Of a stretch of 64,000 nt of DNA, positions 44,679 to 53,019 are shown piece after piece (position 1 is the stretch's first letter; every line of letters starts with the position of its first letter). The stretch spans positions 248,001 to 312,000 of the forward strand of contig NZ_SSBJ01000001.1 in the NCBI RefSeq assembly GCF_004795055.1. The letters are read 5' to 3'. The notes below the pieces were generated by a model. The model ran no database searches, was not told the origin of the DNA, and saw only the letters and a program-made list of their open reading frames with translations. The position numbers and the translations under genes were made by a program. The stretch is from Streptomyces sp. A1136. Lineage in GTDB: Bacteria; Actinomycetota; Actinomycetes; Streptomycetales; Streptomycetaceae.

Positions 44679-45222
44679 GGCGTCCGCCTTTCCACCTGGT
44701 GCGATTCGCCATATAGCATCGCAAACCCCCAGATCGTGCTGCGCGCCATCAATGGCTCCACATCTACACGCACACGAGGATCGATGTCCAGCATTGCCCA
44801 GGTGAGAATCCTGGTGTCCGCAGGACCACAACTCGCTGTCCGGTCAAGGGCAAAACTTGGCCGGAAAAAGCCGGAAGCAGACGGTTTTTGCGATCGACTG
44901 AGCGGGCGTCCCAGCGGGTCCGGGTACGTAAACGGTGGTGCCCGGGGTCAGTTGACACCTCCCGGCATCCGCCGGGAACCACCCGGCTCGTGCCGTCGTC
45001 CTTAGCGGCGGCAGCCGGTCTCGCAACCGGTGACAGCCGGTCTCGATACCGGTGGGGGTCGCGCTCGGCCCCGCCGTACGTTGGATGGACCCGTAAGAAA
45101 ACTGCACGAACCGTGTGAACCTGCTTCCGGCGGACAGTGACGCGAAACGTGTACGTGTGGTGAAGCGCCGCTTACGTGGTGTGATGTGGCCCTCGGCGTT
45201 CAACGGAAAGGAACGAGCGCTC
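44679..45222. other. 544-bp divergent promoter region with a tandem repeat
   Basis: This spacer separates the phosphatase and Prim-Pol-like genes. It holds two tandem 22-bp units at 45012-45033 and 45034-45055 that differ at two internal positions plus the last base; each contains CCGGT-N6-ACCGG, itself an inverted repeat. A short CCGG-AAAAAG-CCGG symmetry lies at about 44861-44874. No convincing gene; an open frame starts at 45115, but its first 36 codons look non-coding. Confidence 0.4.
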
Positions 45223-45939
45223 ATGCGCGAGATCCTCGGAAGGCGTCTCCAGCGGCTCCGCGATCGCTTGAAATCCCGGTTCCCGATCCCTCCCGCCGCC
45301 ACCGACCCGGACGGCGGCGCCGCTTCCCTGCTCGACGCGGCCCTGACGTGCGCGACCGTATGGCGGTGGCCCGTGCTGCCCGGCGTGGGCCGGGCCGGCG
45401 CCGACAGCGCCCGGTGCGCCTGCCCGGACCCCGACTGCGTGGTGCCCGGCGCGCACCCCTTCGATCCCGGGCTGCTCGCGGCGACCACGGACTCCCGGAT
45501 GGTGGCCTGGTGGTGGTCCCGCAGACCGCTCGCCCCGGTCCTGATGGCCACCGGTGGCGAGGCGCCGTGCGCGGTCAGTCTTCCCGCGGGCGCGGCCGCG
45601 CGTGCCGTCGTACGACTGGACGCGCAGGGCATGCGACTGGGCCCGATCGTCGCGACGCCCACCCGCTGGTCGCTCCTGGTGGCGCCGTATTCGCTGGAGC
45701 GGCTCGGCGAACTCCTCTACGCCAAGGACCACGTGCCCTCCTCGCTGCGCTTCCACGGTGAGGGCGGTTACCTGCTCCTGCCGCCCTCCCCCGCCTCCGG
45801 CGACGGTCAGGCCCGCTGGGAGCGCGAGCCGTCCACCGGATCGCGGGGCATGTGGCTGCCCGAGGTCGAGGAACTCGTGCACGCGTTGGTGGAGGCGAGC
45901 AGCGGAGCGCCGGGCGGCGGGAGCCGGCTCGCGTACTGA
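45223..45939 (+). CDS. Degenerate primase-polymerase (Prim-Pol) N-terminal-like protein
   Basis: The product has 238 residues. The segment WPVLPGVG...CACPDPDCVVPGAHPFDPGLLAATTDSRMVAWWWSRRPLAPVLMATGG follows the N-terminal layout of bifunctional primase-polymerases found in phages and plasmids. Where active members have the metal-binding DxD (VVDVD), this one has CAVSLPAGA with no aspartates, so it is unlikely to polymerise DNA. Three close cysteines (CACPDPDC) may hold metal. The ATG at 45223 is preceded by AAAGGAA. Function is unknown, possibly a regulator that kept the fold. Confidence 0.7.
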   Translation: MREILGRRLQRLRDRLKSRFPIPPAATDPDGGAASLLDAALTCATVWRWPVLPGVGRAGADSARCACPDPDCVVPGAHPFDPGLLAATTDSRMVAWWWSRRPLAPVLMATGGEAPCAVSLPAGAAARAVVRLDAQGMRLGPIVATPTRWSLLVAPYSLERLGELLYAKDHVPSSLRFHGEGGYLLLPPSPASGDGQARWEREPSTGSRGMWLPEVEELVHALVEASSGAPGGGSRLAY

Positions 45940-46152
45940 CGCGCGGCACGCCGCGGAGTCGGGCCGCCGGTACGAGCTGCCGTCCGGACCCGCCACAGCG
46001 CCCGCCACTCGTAGGGACGCTTGGGCGCGTGGGGTCGGAACGGGTGCCGCGCGCCCGCCGGATCACTCTTAAGGGTGTCGGCAGGACCGGTTTGCAGGGG
46101 AATTGGGCGCGGGGATCTCCGTGCCCCATTCCGGGATCGCTATCTTCGGCGA

Positions 46153-46710
46153 ATGAATCTCCGCCTGATCGGTATCGGTGCCGGTGTGCTGATCATCTTG
46201 TCGCTTCCACTTGCAGGTGCGATCGCCGGGCCGGATTTCGCCGGTCAAGATGACGGAAAAGCGGGCGGGTTGCTCTCCTCGCTCGGCCTTTCCGGCTCGT
46301 CCGCGTCGGGAAAGGCCCGGGCCGCCGGCCGCCCCGCCCAGCCGGGCCCACCGGAGCAGCCGCGCACGGACTCGCGGTGCGGTCCCGAACTCACCTCGCC
46401 GCACGGCTTGGAGGCCCAGACCTGCGTCATGGTGAGCGAGGGCGACACCTGGGGCCGCAGCTACTACCGCAACACCAGCGGCCGTCCCCTGGAAGCCGTG
46501 CTGACCGTGATGGGGCCGGCGGGGCGCACGACGCAGATCCGCTGCCCCGTGGGCGCGGGGGACGAGCCGGGATTGTGCGAGACGCCGAAGGAGGCATCGG
46601 TGGGTACCGCGAACGGCTACTCGGCCGTAGCGGAGTTTGCAGTTCCGGATGATGAAGGTGCACTGCTCCTGCGGTCCGGGAGCAACGCACCGGCACCGAA
46701 CGGTGGTTGA
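46153..46710 (+). CDS. Hypothetical secreted or membrane-anchored protein
   Basis: The product has 185 residues. A single N-terminal hydrophobic segment (LRLIGIGAGVLIILSLPLAGAIAG, about 3-26) is a signal or anchor. A Gly/Ser/Pro-rich linker follows, then a small domain with four cysteines (RCGPELTSPHGLEAQTC, IRCPVGAGDEPGLC), probably two disulfides. TATCTT just upstream of the ATG suggests a leaderless transcript. I do not recognise the family. Confidence 0.7.
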   Translation: MNLRLIGIGAGVLIILSLPLAGAIAGPDFAGQDDGKAGGLLSSLGLSGSSASGKARAAGRPAQPGPPEQPRTDSRCGPELTSPHGLEAQTCVMVSEGDTWGRSYYRNTSGRPLEAVLTVMGPAGRTTQIRCPVGAGDEPGLCETPKEASVGTANGYSAVAEFAVPDDEGALLLRSGSNAPAPNGG

Positions 46711-46730
46711 TCACCACCGGAAATGGAAGG

Positions 46731-46770
46731 GCCCGGTCGCTGGCGACGGGGGATGCACCAGCGACCGGGC
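46731..46770 (+). terminator. Terminator hairpin
   Basis: Perfect 13-bp stem GCCCGGTCGCTGG / CCAGCGACCGGGC around a 14-base loop, between convergent genes. Confidence 0.75.
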
Positions 46771-46894
46771 TACAAGAACCGTAACAAGAGATCGCCTGTT
46801 CGCAAATTCGATCTCTGATATTCAGACAGCGATTTGCAGGCGGGGAGCGGGAGTTGTGACCCCAGTCACCGGTCCCCTCGGGGGCGCGGTGGGG

Positions 46895-47869
46895 TCAGCT
46901 GAGCGTCACCTGACGGTTGGTGAGCCCGCCGCGTGCCCGGCGCTCCTCGGAGGTCAGCGGGGCATCCGTCGCCAAGGCCGCGGCCAGGCGCTCCGCGAAC
47001 TCCGCGGCGGGCTTCTCCACGTCGTCGGCCGAGACCCCGGTGGGCAGGTCCCACACGGGGACCATCAGGCCGTGGGCGCGGAACGACCCGACGAGCTTGG
47101 TGCCTTCGCCGAGCGAGGAGGTACCGGCCGCGTGCAGCCGCGCCAGCGCGTCCAGCAGCTTTTCCTCGGGGTGCGGCATGACCCACCGCAGGTGGTTCTT
47201 CTCGGGGGTCTCGCACCAGTAGGCGGCGTCCACGCCGGTCAGCTTGACCGTCGGGATGGCCGCGGCGTTGGCGCGTTCCAGCGAGGCGGCGACCTCGGGG
47301 GAGGCGTTCTGAGCGCTCTCCGCATCCGGAATCCAGAATTCGAAGCCACTGTGCACAACCGGCTCGAAAACGCCGTCGGAGTCCAGGAGATCCTGAAGTC
47401 GCGGGCCCTCGGCCGGAACCCGACGCGCCGGAACCGGAGATCCCGGCTCCGCCGTCAGCGCGCGCGCCAACGTGTCCGCCATGTCCCGGGCGAGGTCGCC
47501 GGTGGTCGAGTCGTTCTGGAGGCCGAGCAGGACCGAACCGTCCTCGCGGCGCAGGGCCGGCCATGCCATCGGCAGTACGGTGACCAGCGTGACGGAGGGG
47601 ACGCCCTCGGGCAGGCCGCCCTTGAGGGTCAGCGGCACGGTCGCCGCGGGAACGAGCTCGCGCAGCGCCACCCAGTCGCACTCGCCCGGCAGGCCCTCGA
47701 AGGGACGCCGCACGTGCTCGGTGACCGCGTGCGCGGCCGCGGCGCCGTGGCAGGCCTTGTAGCGGCGTCCGGAACCGCAGGGACAGGGCTCACGCGCGCC
47801 CACCACCGGGATTTCCCCGTTGTCGAGCTGCGGCTTCGCGGTCTTCGCGGCGGGGCGCTTCTTTGCCAT
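46895..47869 (-). CDS. DUF5926-family protein with SEC-C zinc motif
   Basis: The product has 324 residues. Near the N-terminus [17 protein letters not shown] is a SEC-C zinc-binding motif, like the tail of SecA. The remainder is the DUF5926 domain seen in actinobacteria. SEC-C motifs bind ribosomes or SecB in other proteins, so a link with translation or export is possible but unproved. GGGAG lies nine bases before the ATG at 47869. Confidence 0.82.
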   Translation of the reverse strand: MAKKRPAAKTAKPQLDNGEIPVVGAREPCPCGSGRRYKACHGAAAAHAVTEHVRRPFEGLPGECDWVALRELVPAATVPLTLKGGLPEGVPSVTLVTVLPMAWPALRREDGSVLLGLQNDSTTGDLARDMADTLARALTAEPGSPVPARRVPAEGPRLQDLLDSDGVFEPVVHSGFEFWIPDAESAQNASPEVAASLERANAAAIPTVKLTGVDAAYWCETPEKNHLRWVMPHPEEKLLDALARLHAAGTSSLGEGTKLVGSFRAHGLMVPVWDLPTGVSADDVEKPAAEFAERLAAALATDAPLTSEERRARGGLTNRQVTLS

Positions 47870-48074
47870 CGTGGGTGTCTCCCGGTTGCGGCGGTACGGC
47901 GGGTTCTGGGCGCGAGCCTAGCCGTTGGTACCGCCGGAACCGGTGGATGCGGCCGGGAGCACGGTCGGCGTGCGCTCCCGGACGGCCGCCTTCCGCTTCC
48001 CCCGCGGCCCGGGCGTTTGTCCTCGGCCCGCGGACGGGGCCGTCCAACCCCCTGCCGGGGGCCGGGCTCCGCTC

Positions 48075-48590
48075 TCAGGTGTCGAGATCGTCGAAGGCCG
48101 TACCGAAGTCGATCGCCGGGGACGCGACGCGCGTAGCGAAGTCCTCGTGCCGGGTCCCACAGGCGACGATCACCCAGACGGTGACCTCACCCGCCGCTCC
48201 GTCCCGGACGCCCCAGTCCTGGGCCAGGGCGCTGATGATGTTCAGCCCCCGACCGCCCCGCGCGGTGACCGAAGGCGTGGCGGGAACCGGGCGGGTGGGC
48301 CCGCCGCCGTCCGTGACCTCGACCGTCAGTCGTCCCGCCTTGTCGACGCCCCATGCGGCGCGGATCTCCCCGTCCCCGACTTCCCGCTCGCCCAGTGGCC
48401 GGCCGTGTCGGCAAGCGTTGCTGAGCAGTTCGGAAAGGATCAGAACGGCGTCGTCCACGACCGTTTCGGACACCCCGCTGATACGCAGTTCCTTGCGCAT
48501 CCGGCGCCTCGCCTCGCCCACGCCCGCAGGACCATGGCGCACGCCCATGCACGACGACGTGGGCACTTCCTGTGCCATCACCAACGCCAC
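48075..48590 (-). CDS. RsbW-like ATP-binding protein
   Basis: The product has 171 residues, GHKL-type: ILSELLSNACRHGRPL (N box), EVTDGGGPTRPVP (G1) and ARGGRGLNIISALAQDWGVRD (G2). It is the second anti-sigma-kinase-like protein in this region. I chose the GTG at 48590 because AAGGAGG lies about eight bases upstream; the ATG four codons later lacks one. Partners are unknown; a glycerophosphodiesterase gene follows upstream on the same strand. Confidence 0.85.
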   Translation of the reverse strand: MALVMAQEVPTSSCMGVRHGPAGVGEARRRMRKELRISGVSETVVDDAVLILSELLSNACRHGRPLGEREVGDGEIRAAWGVDKAGRLTVEVTDGGGPTRPVPATPSVTARGGRGLNIISALAQDWGVRDGAAGEVTVWVIVACGTRHEDFATRVASPAIDFGTAFDDLDT

Positions 48591-48762
48591 CCCCGGAACC
48601 TCCTTAGCCCCACGCCATGGTCTGGATGCCCCAATGGCCTGGACCGGAAACCGCCACGGACGGGACCGCTGACGCATTCACGACTGTCGAATGCGGTCCG
48701 GATGCGCCGGTGCACACCCTGTTACCAGGGAGGCGAGTGTGGCGGGTGTGCAAATAGGGACG

Positions 48763-49563
48763 TCAGCGCCCTAGCTGGGACAGAACCTGACGCGGTCTGT
48801 TCGTGATGATCGCTTCTACGCCCAAATCAGCGCAGAGCTGAACGTCCTCTGGTTCGTTTACGGTCCATACGTGAACGGGGTGGCCCGCTGCCTGAAGCCT
48901 GCGGATGTAACCGGGGTGGTTGCGCACGATCCGCAGGCCGGGGCCGGCGATGCTCACCCCGGCCGGAAGGCGCCCGTCCCGCAGTCGCGGGGAGATGAAC
49001 TGCATCAAGTAGACGGTGGGGATCGTCGGAGCCGCCGCCCGTACCCGGTGGAGGGAGCGGGGGGAGAAGCTCATGACCCGGACGGGATGCGGGCCCTCGG
49101 CGGTCGGGGCGTCCAGTCCGAAGCGCTTGAGGAGGAAGAGGAGCCGTTCTTCCACCTGTCCGGCCCAGCGGGTGGGGTGTTTCGTCTCGATCGCCAACTG
49201 CACCGGCCGGCCGGCGTCGGAGACCAGCTCCAGCAGCCGCTCCAAGGTGAGGACCGAGGTGCGTTCGGGGTCGGCGTCCCAGTCGGGCGATTCCTCGCGG
49301 TCCTTCCACGACCCGAAGTCGAGGGCGGCGAGGTCGGCCAGTTCCAGGGCCGAGACGGCGCCGCGGCCGTTGGAGGTGCGGTTGACCCGGCGGTCGTGGA
49401 CCAGCACCAGGTGGCCGTCGGCGGTGAGCCGGACATCACATTCGAGGCCGTCGGCGCCGTCTTCGATGGCTTTCCGATAGGCGGCCAGGGTGTGCTCGGG
49501 GGCATCCTCCGAGGCGCCCCGGTGGGCGACGACCTGAATGGGGTGCGGCGTTGCATGGGTCAC
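48763..49563 (-). CDS. Glycerophosphodiester phosphodiesterase
   Basis: The product has 266 residues, a TIM barrel of the GDPD family: VAHRGASEDAPEHTLAAYRKAIEDGADGLECDVRLTADGHLVLVHD gives the catalytic HR, E/D and H residues. Later IETKHP and VHVWTVNEPED match the family. It hydrolyses glycerophosphodiesters to glycerol-3-phosphate and an alcohol. There is no signal peptide, so it is probably cytoplasmic. The GTG at 49563 is used; the Shine-Dalgarno is weak. Confidence 0.92.
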   Translation of the reverse strand: MTHATPHPIQVVAHRGASEDAPEHTLAAYRKAIEDGADGLECDVRLTADGHLVLVHDRRVNRTSNGRGAVSALELADLAALDFGSWKDREESPDWDADPERTSVLTLERLLELVSDAGRPVQLAIETKHPTRWAGQVEERLLFLLKRFGLDAPTAEGPHPVRVMSFSPRSLHRVRAAAPTIPTVYLMQFISPRLRDGRLPAGVSIAGPGLRIVRNHPGYIRRLQAAGHPVHVWTVNEPEDVQLCADLGVEAIITNRPRQVLSQLGR

Positions 49564-49796
49564 CGGGTCATGGTGCCACCGAGGGGGCCACACGCGTCGG
49601 GGTGCGTCCTGCTGATGCGTGTGAAATGTCGGATATAAAGAATGGGGGGAGATGCACAGGTCCGGCTTACAGTGCTCTGACGGGTCATGGGAAAGGCTCT
49701 GTATCGGAACTTGTGCGGCACGTCGAACGTTCAGTCGGACCGGTAGACCAGATACCCAGCACCAGTAGCCGTGTGTGTGAACGAGGAGAGAGCGCT

Positions 49797-51344
49797 GTGA
49801 GCACCGAGAACGAGGGCACCGCGGCCCCGACGCCCCCCGCGGCCCCGTCCGCACCCCCTGTGCCCGTGGCCGCTTCCACCACCCCCGAGCCCTCGTCCGC
49901 CGGCCGGCCGGGTGCCGCACCGGTCGACGCGAGCGCGCACGAGGCACACCCTCCGGCGCCTGGGGCCGGTACCGAGCCGACCCGACAGATCCCGGCAGCA
50001 GCTCCGCCCGCCCCTCCCGCGTACGGGCAGACGTCCCCCGGGGCGCAGGACCCGTACGGGCAGACTCCTCAGGGGCAGGCCCCGTACGGCCAGGCCCCGG
50101 CGGCGCACGGCGCGGAAGGTTGGCCCCCGCCGCCGCCCACCGTCCCGGCGTACGGCGGTGACGGCGGACACGGCGGTGACACCTGGGGAGCCCCGCTGAC
50201 CGCGCACGGCGCTCCCGCCCCGAAGCCCAAGGGCCGGGGCGGCCTGATCGCGGCCGTACTCGTCGCGGCCCTCCTCGCCGGCGGCGTCGGAGGTGGGGTC
50301 GGCTACTGGGCGGCGGAACGCGGCAACGACGGCGCCGGATCGACCACGATCACCGCCACCACCCCCAAGGACCTCAAGCGCGAGCCGGGCTCGGTCGCGG
50401 GCCTGGCGGCGGGTTCGCTGCCGAGCGTGGTCACCATCGAGGCCTCGGCCGGGGACGGAGAAGGCGGCACGGGTACCGGATTCGTCTATGACGAAGAGGG
50501 CCACATCCTCACCAACAACCACGTCGTCGCCTCCGCCGCCAACGGCGGCAAGCTGACCGCGACCTTCTCCAACGGCAAGAAGTACGACGCCGAGGTGGTC
50601 GGCCGGGCGCAGGGCTACGACGTGGCCGTGATCAAGCTCAAGAACGCGCCGACCGGATTGAAGCCGCTTCCGCTCGGTGACTCCGACAAGGTCGCCGTCG
50701 GCGATTCGACGATCGCCATCGGCGCGCCCTTCGGTCTGTCCAACACGGTCACCACCGGCATCATCAGCGCCAAGAACCGCCCGGTCGCCTCCGGGGACGC
50801 CTCCGGGGGCAAGAACTCGTACATGAGCGCGCTGCAGACCGACGCCTCGATCAACCCGGGCAACTCCGGCGGCCCGCTCCTCGACGGGCGCGGTGCGGTC
50901 ATCGGCATCAACTCGGCGATCCAGTCCGCCGGGAACGGTGGTTTCGGTGGCGGCCAGGCGGGCTCGATCGGCCTCGGTTTCGCCATCCCGATCAACCAGG
51001 CCAAGAACGTCGCCCAGTCGCTGATCAAGACTGGCAAGCCGGTCTACCCGATCATCTCGGTGTCGGTGGACCTCCAGGCCAAGGTCGAAGGGGCCAAGAT
51101 CTCCGAGCAGGGCGCCTCCGCCAACGAGCTGGTCGACCCCAACGGTCCGGCCGGCAAGGCGGGCCTCAAGCCCGGCGACATCATCACCCAGTTCGGCGGC
51201 AAGCCGATCGACAGCGGCCCGACGCTGATCAGTGAGATCTGGACGTACAAGCCGGGCGACACGGTGAAGCTCACGTACCTGCGCGACGGCAAGCCGAACA
51301 CGGTGGACATCACGCTCGGCTCTCGGGTGGGCGACAAGCCCTGA
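49797..51344 (+). CDS. HtrA/DegP-like membrane-anchored serine protease
   Basis: The product has 515 residues: a Pro/Ala/Tyr-rich cytoplasmic arm (about 1-145, with repeated PYGQ units), one membrane helix about 149-172, a trypsin-like domain with His242 (TNNHVV), Asp275 (GYDVAV) and Ser357 (GNSGGP), and a C-terminal PDZ domain from about 421. Such proteases handle misfolded envelope proteins. The GTG at 49797 has GAGGAG eight bases upstream. A hairpin follows. From memory a DegP-like gene lies at a similar place in S. coelicolor. Confidence 0.92.
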   Translation: MSTENEGTAAPTPPAAPSAPPVPVAASTTPEPSSAGRPGAAPVDASAHEAHPPAPGAGTEPTRQIPAAAPPAPPAYGQTSPGAQDPYGQTPQGQAPYGQAPAAHGAEGWPPPPPTVPAYGGDGGHGGDTWGAPLTAHGAPAPKPKGRGGLIAAVLVAALLAGGVGGGVGYWAAERGNDGAGSTTITATTPKDLKREPGSVAGLAAGSLPSVVTIEASAGDGEGGTGTGFVYDEEGHILTNNHVVASAANGGKLTATFSNGKKYDAEVVGRAQGYDVAVIKLKNAPTGLKPLPLGDSDKVAVGDSTIAIGAPFGLSNTVTTGIISAKNRPVASGDASGGKNSYMSALQTDASINPGNSGGPLLDGRGAVIGINSAIQSAGNGGFGGGQAGSIGLGFAIPINQAKNVAQSLIKTGKPVYPIISVSVDLQAKVEGAKISEQGASANELVDPNGPAGKAGLKPGDIITQFGGKPIDSGPTLISEIWTYKPGDTVKLTYLRDGKPNTVDITLGSRVGDKP

Positions 51345-51398
51345 CCCTGACGTGGCAGGGGCGTTCGCTCAACGCGCGCCGGCCAATGGCTTGATGGA

Positions 51399-51434
51399 GA
51401 GGGGCCGTGGGCGGGATTCCGCCTACGGCCCCTC
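51399..51434 (+). terminator. Terminator after the protease gene
   Basis: A 16-pair stem with one G-T pair (51399-51414 with 51419-51434) and a GATT loop. Confidence 0.7.
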
Positions 51435-51458
51435 CCAACGTCCGCTTATGCTTCCTTC

Positions 51459-52364
51459 GTGTTCGATTCTCGGCACATACGGACATTCCACGAAGTGGTC
51501 GCCTCCGGGTCATACTCGGCGGCCGCGCGCGTCCTGGGGTACACCCAGCCCGCGATCACCCAGCAGATGAAGGCGTTGGAGCGCGCCGTCGGCACCCCGC
51601 TCTTCACCAGGGTCGGCCGGAGGATGCAGCTCACCGAGGCCGGCGAGTCCATGGCCCGGCACGCCGAATCCATCCTCGGCAGCCTCTCCGCGGCCGAGGC
51701 CCAGCTGAAGGCGTACGCGCGGCTGCGCACCGGGCGGGTGCGACTCTGCGGATTCCCCAGCGCCAATGTCACCCTCGTGCCCGAGGCGCTCAGCGGGCTG
51801 GGGAAGGAGCACCCGGGTATCCAGGTCGAGTTGCTGGAGGGGGAACCCCCGGAGTCCTTGCGGCGGCTTCAGCGCGGGGAATGCGATATCACGCTCGCCT
51901 TCACCTACCCCGGGCTGCACGAGGAGGTTCCGGAGGAGGTCGCCGAGGTCAAGCTGCTGGAGGACCAGCTGACGGTGCTGCTGCCGACCGGGCACCCCTT
52001 GGCCCGACGCCGGGCCGTCCACCTCGCCGATCTGGCCGGGGAACGCTGGATCGCCGGCTGCCCGCGATGCCGGGCCAACCTGCTCCACGAGTGCGCGGAG
52101 CTCGGCTTCGTCCCCGACATCCGGTTCGCGACCGACGACAATCTCGTGGTGCAGAGCCTCGTCGCCCAGGGCTTGGGCGTGGCCATGATGCCCGCCCTCG
52201 TGCTCCCCTCACTCTCCCTGAACAAGGTCTGCGGTCGCCCGCTCCAGCCGGCCGCCCGCCGCCACATCGCCGCGTACGTGTATCGCGATCACCTGAGGAT
52301 TCCCGCGACGGCGGTGGTCCTGGAGCAACTGAAACGGGTCGCGGAGAACCGCGTCGGCTGCTGA
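51459..52364 (+). CDS. LysR-family regulator, upstream of cysteine dioxygenase
   Basis: The product has 301 residues. The LysR winged helix is at about 1-60 (RTFHEVVASGSYSAAARVLGYTQPAITQQMKALE) with an effector domain from about 90. The GTG at 51459 lies close behind TATGCT and has no Shine-Dalgarno, so the message may be leaderless. The two genes after it are cysteine dioxygenase and a YeiH-type exporter. In E. coli the LysR protein YeiE controls yeiH, so control of sulfite/sulfur genes is a reasonable guess. Confidence 0.88.
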   Translation: MFDSRHIRTFHEVVASGSYSAAARVLGYTQPAITQQMKALERAVGTPLFTRVGRRMQLTEAGESMARHAESILGSLSAAEAQLKAYARLRTGRVRLCGFPSANVTLVPEALSGLGKEHPGIQVELLEGEPPESLRRLQRGECDITLAFTYPGLHEEVPEEVAEVKLLEDQLTVLLPTGHPLARRRAVHLADLAGERWIAGCPRCRANLLHECAELGFVPDIRFATDDNLVVQSLVAQGLGVAMMPALVLPSLSLNKVCGRPLQPAARRHIAAYVYRDHLRIPATAVVLEQLKRVAENRVGC

Positions 52365-52464
52365 CGCCGGGTCCTGCGTCCACGCCGATTCATAAACGCG
52401 GCTTGGGATTTCGGGTCGGAACTGTCGTTGGACGTGATGGGTGGGCTGCCCGGACGCTCCCTGT

Positions 52465-53019
52465 ATGACCACCACCACACCGGCCCGCACGACCACGAGC
52501 ATGGCCACCCTCGTCAGTGAGATCCGCGCCGTCGTGGAGCGTGGGTTCGTACCCGACCTGACCGCCCACCTCGTCGGTGAACGGCTCGCCCCGTACCTGC
52601 GCCGCGATGATCTCCTCACGCCCGAACAGCGGGAGGGGCACGCGGACCGCTACCGGCAGCACGTATTGCACGCCGAGCCGGACGGCAGCTTCTCGGTGGT
52701 CGCGCTGGTGTGGTTACCGGGGCAGGAGACCGCGATCCACGATCACGTCGCCTGGTGCGTGGCCGGCGTCTACGAAGGGGCCGAGAGCGAACTTCGCTAC
52801 CGGCTGGCGCCGGCCACGGCGACGTCGGGCGCCCGTCTGGTGCCGACGGAGGAGGTCGTGAACGGGCCGGGTGACGTCTGCGGGTTCGCCCCGCCCGGCG
52901 ATATCCACAAGGTCCGCAACTCCTGTCGCACGACCGCCATCTCCATCCACGTCTACGGCGCCGACGTCGCACGCCTGGGCAGTAGCGTGCGCCGTGTCTA
53001 CACGATCCCGGCCGGCTGA
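52465..53019 (+). CDS. Cysteine dioxygenase family protein
   Basis: The product has 184 residues, a cupin. QETAIHDHVAWCVAGVYEGAESELRY gives the first metal histidines and DIHKVRN the third, fitting the non-haem iron site of cysteine dioxygenases. The reaction is cysteine + O2 to cysteine sulfinate, which breaks down to sulfite. Codon 84 (52714-52716) is TTA, a leucine codon needing bldA tRNA, making expression development-dependent. The stop overlaps the next start (TGATG). Confidence 0.85.
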   Translation: MTTTTPARTTTSMATLVSEIRAVVERGFVPDLTAHLVGERLAPYLRRDDLLTPEQREGHADRYRQHVLHAEPDGSFSVVALVWLPGQETAIHDHVAWCVAGVYEGAESELRYRLAPATATSGARLVPTEEVVNGPGDVCGFAPPGDIHKVRNSCRTTAISIHVYGADVARLGSSVRRVYTIPAG

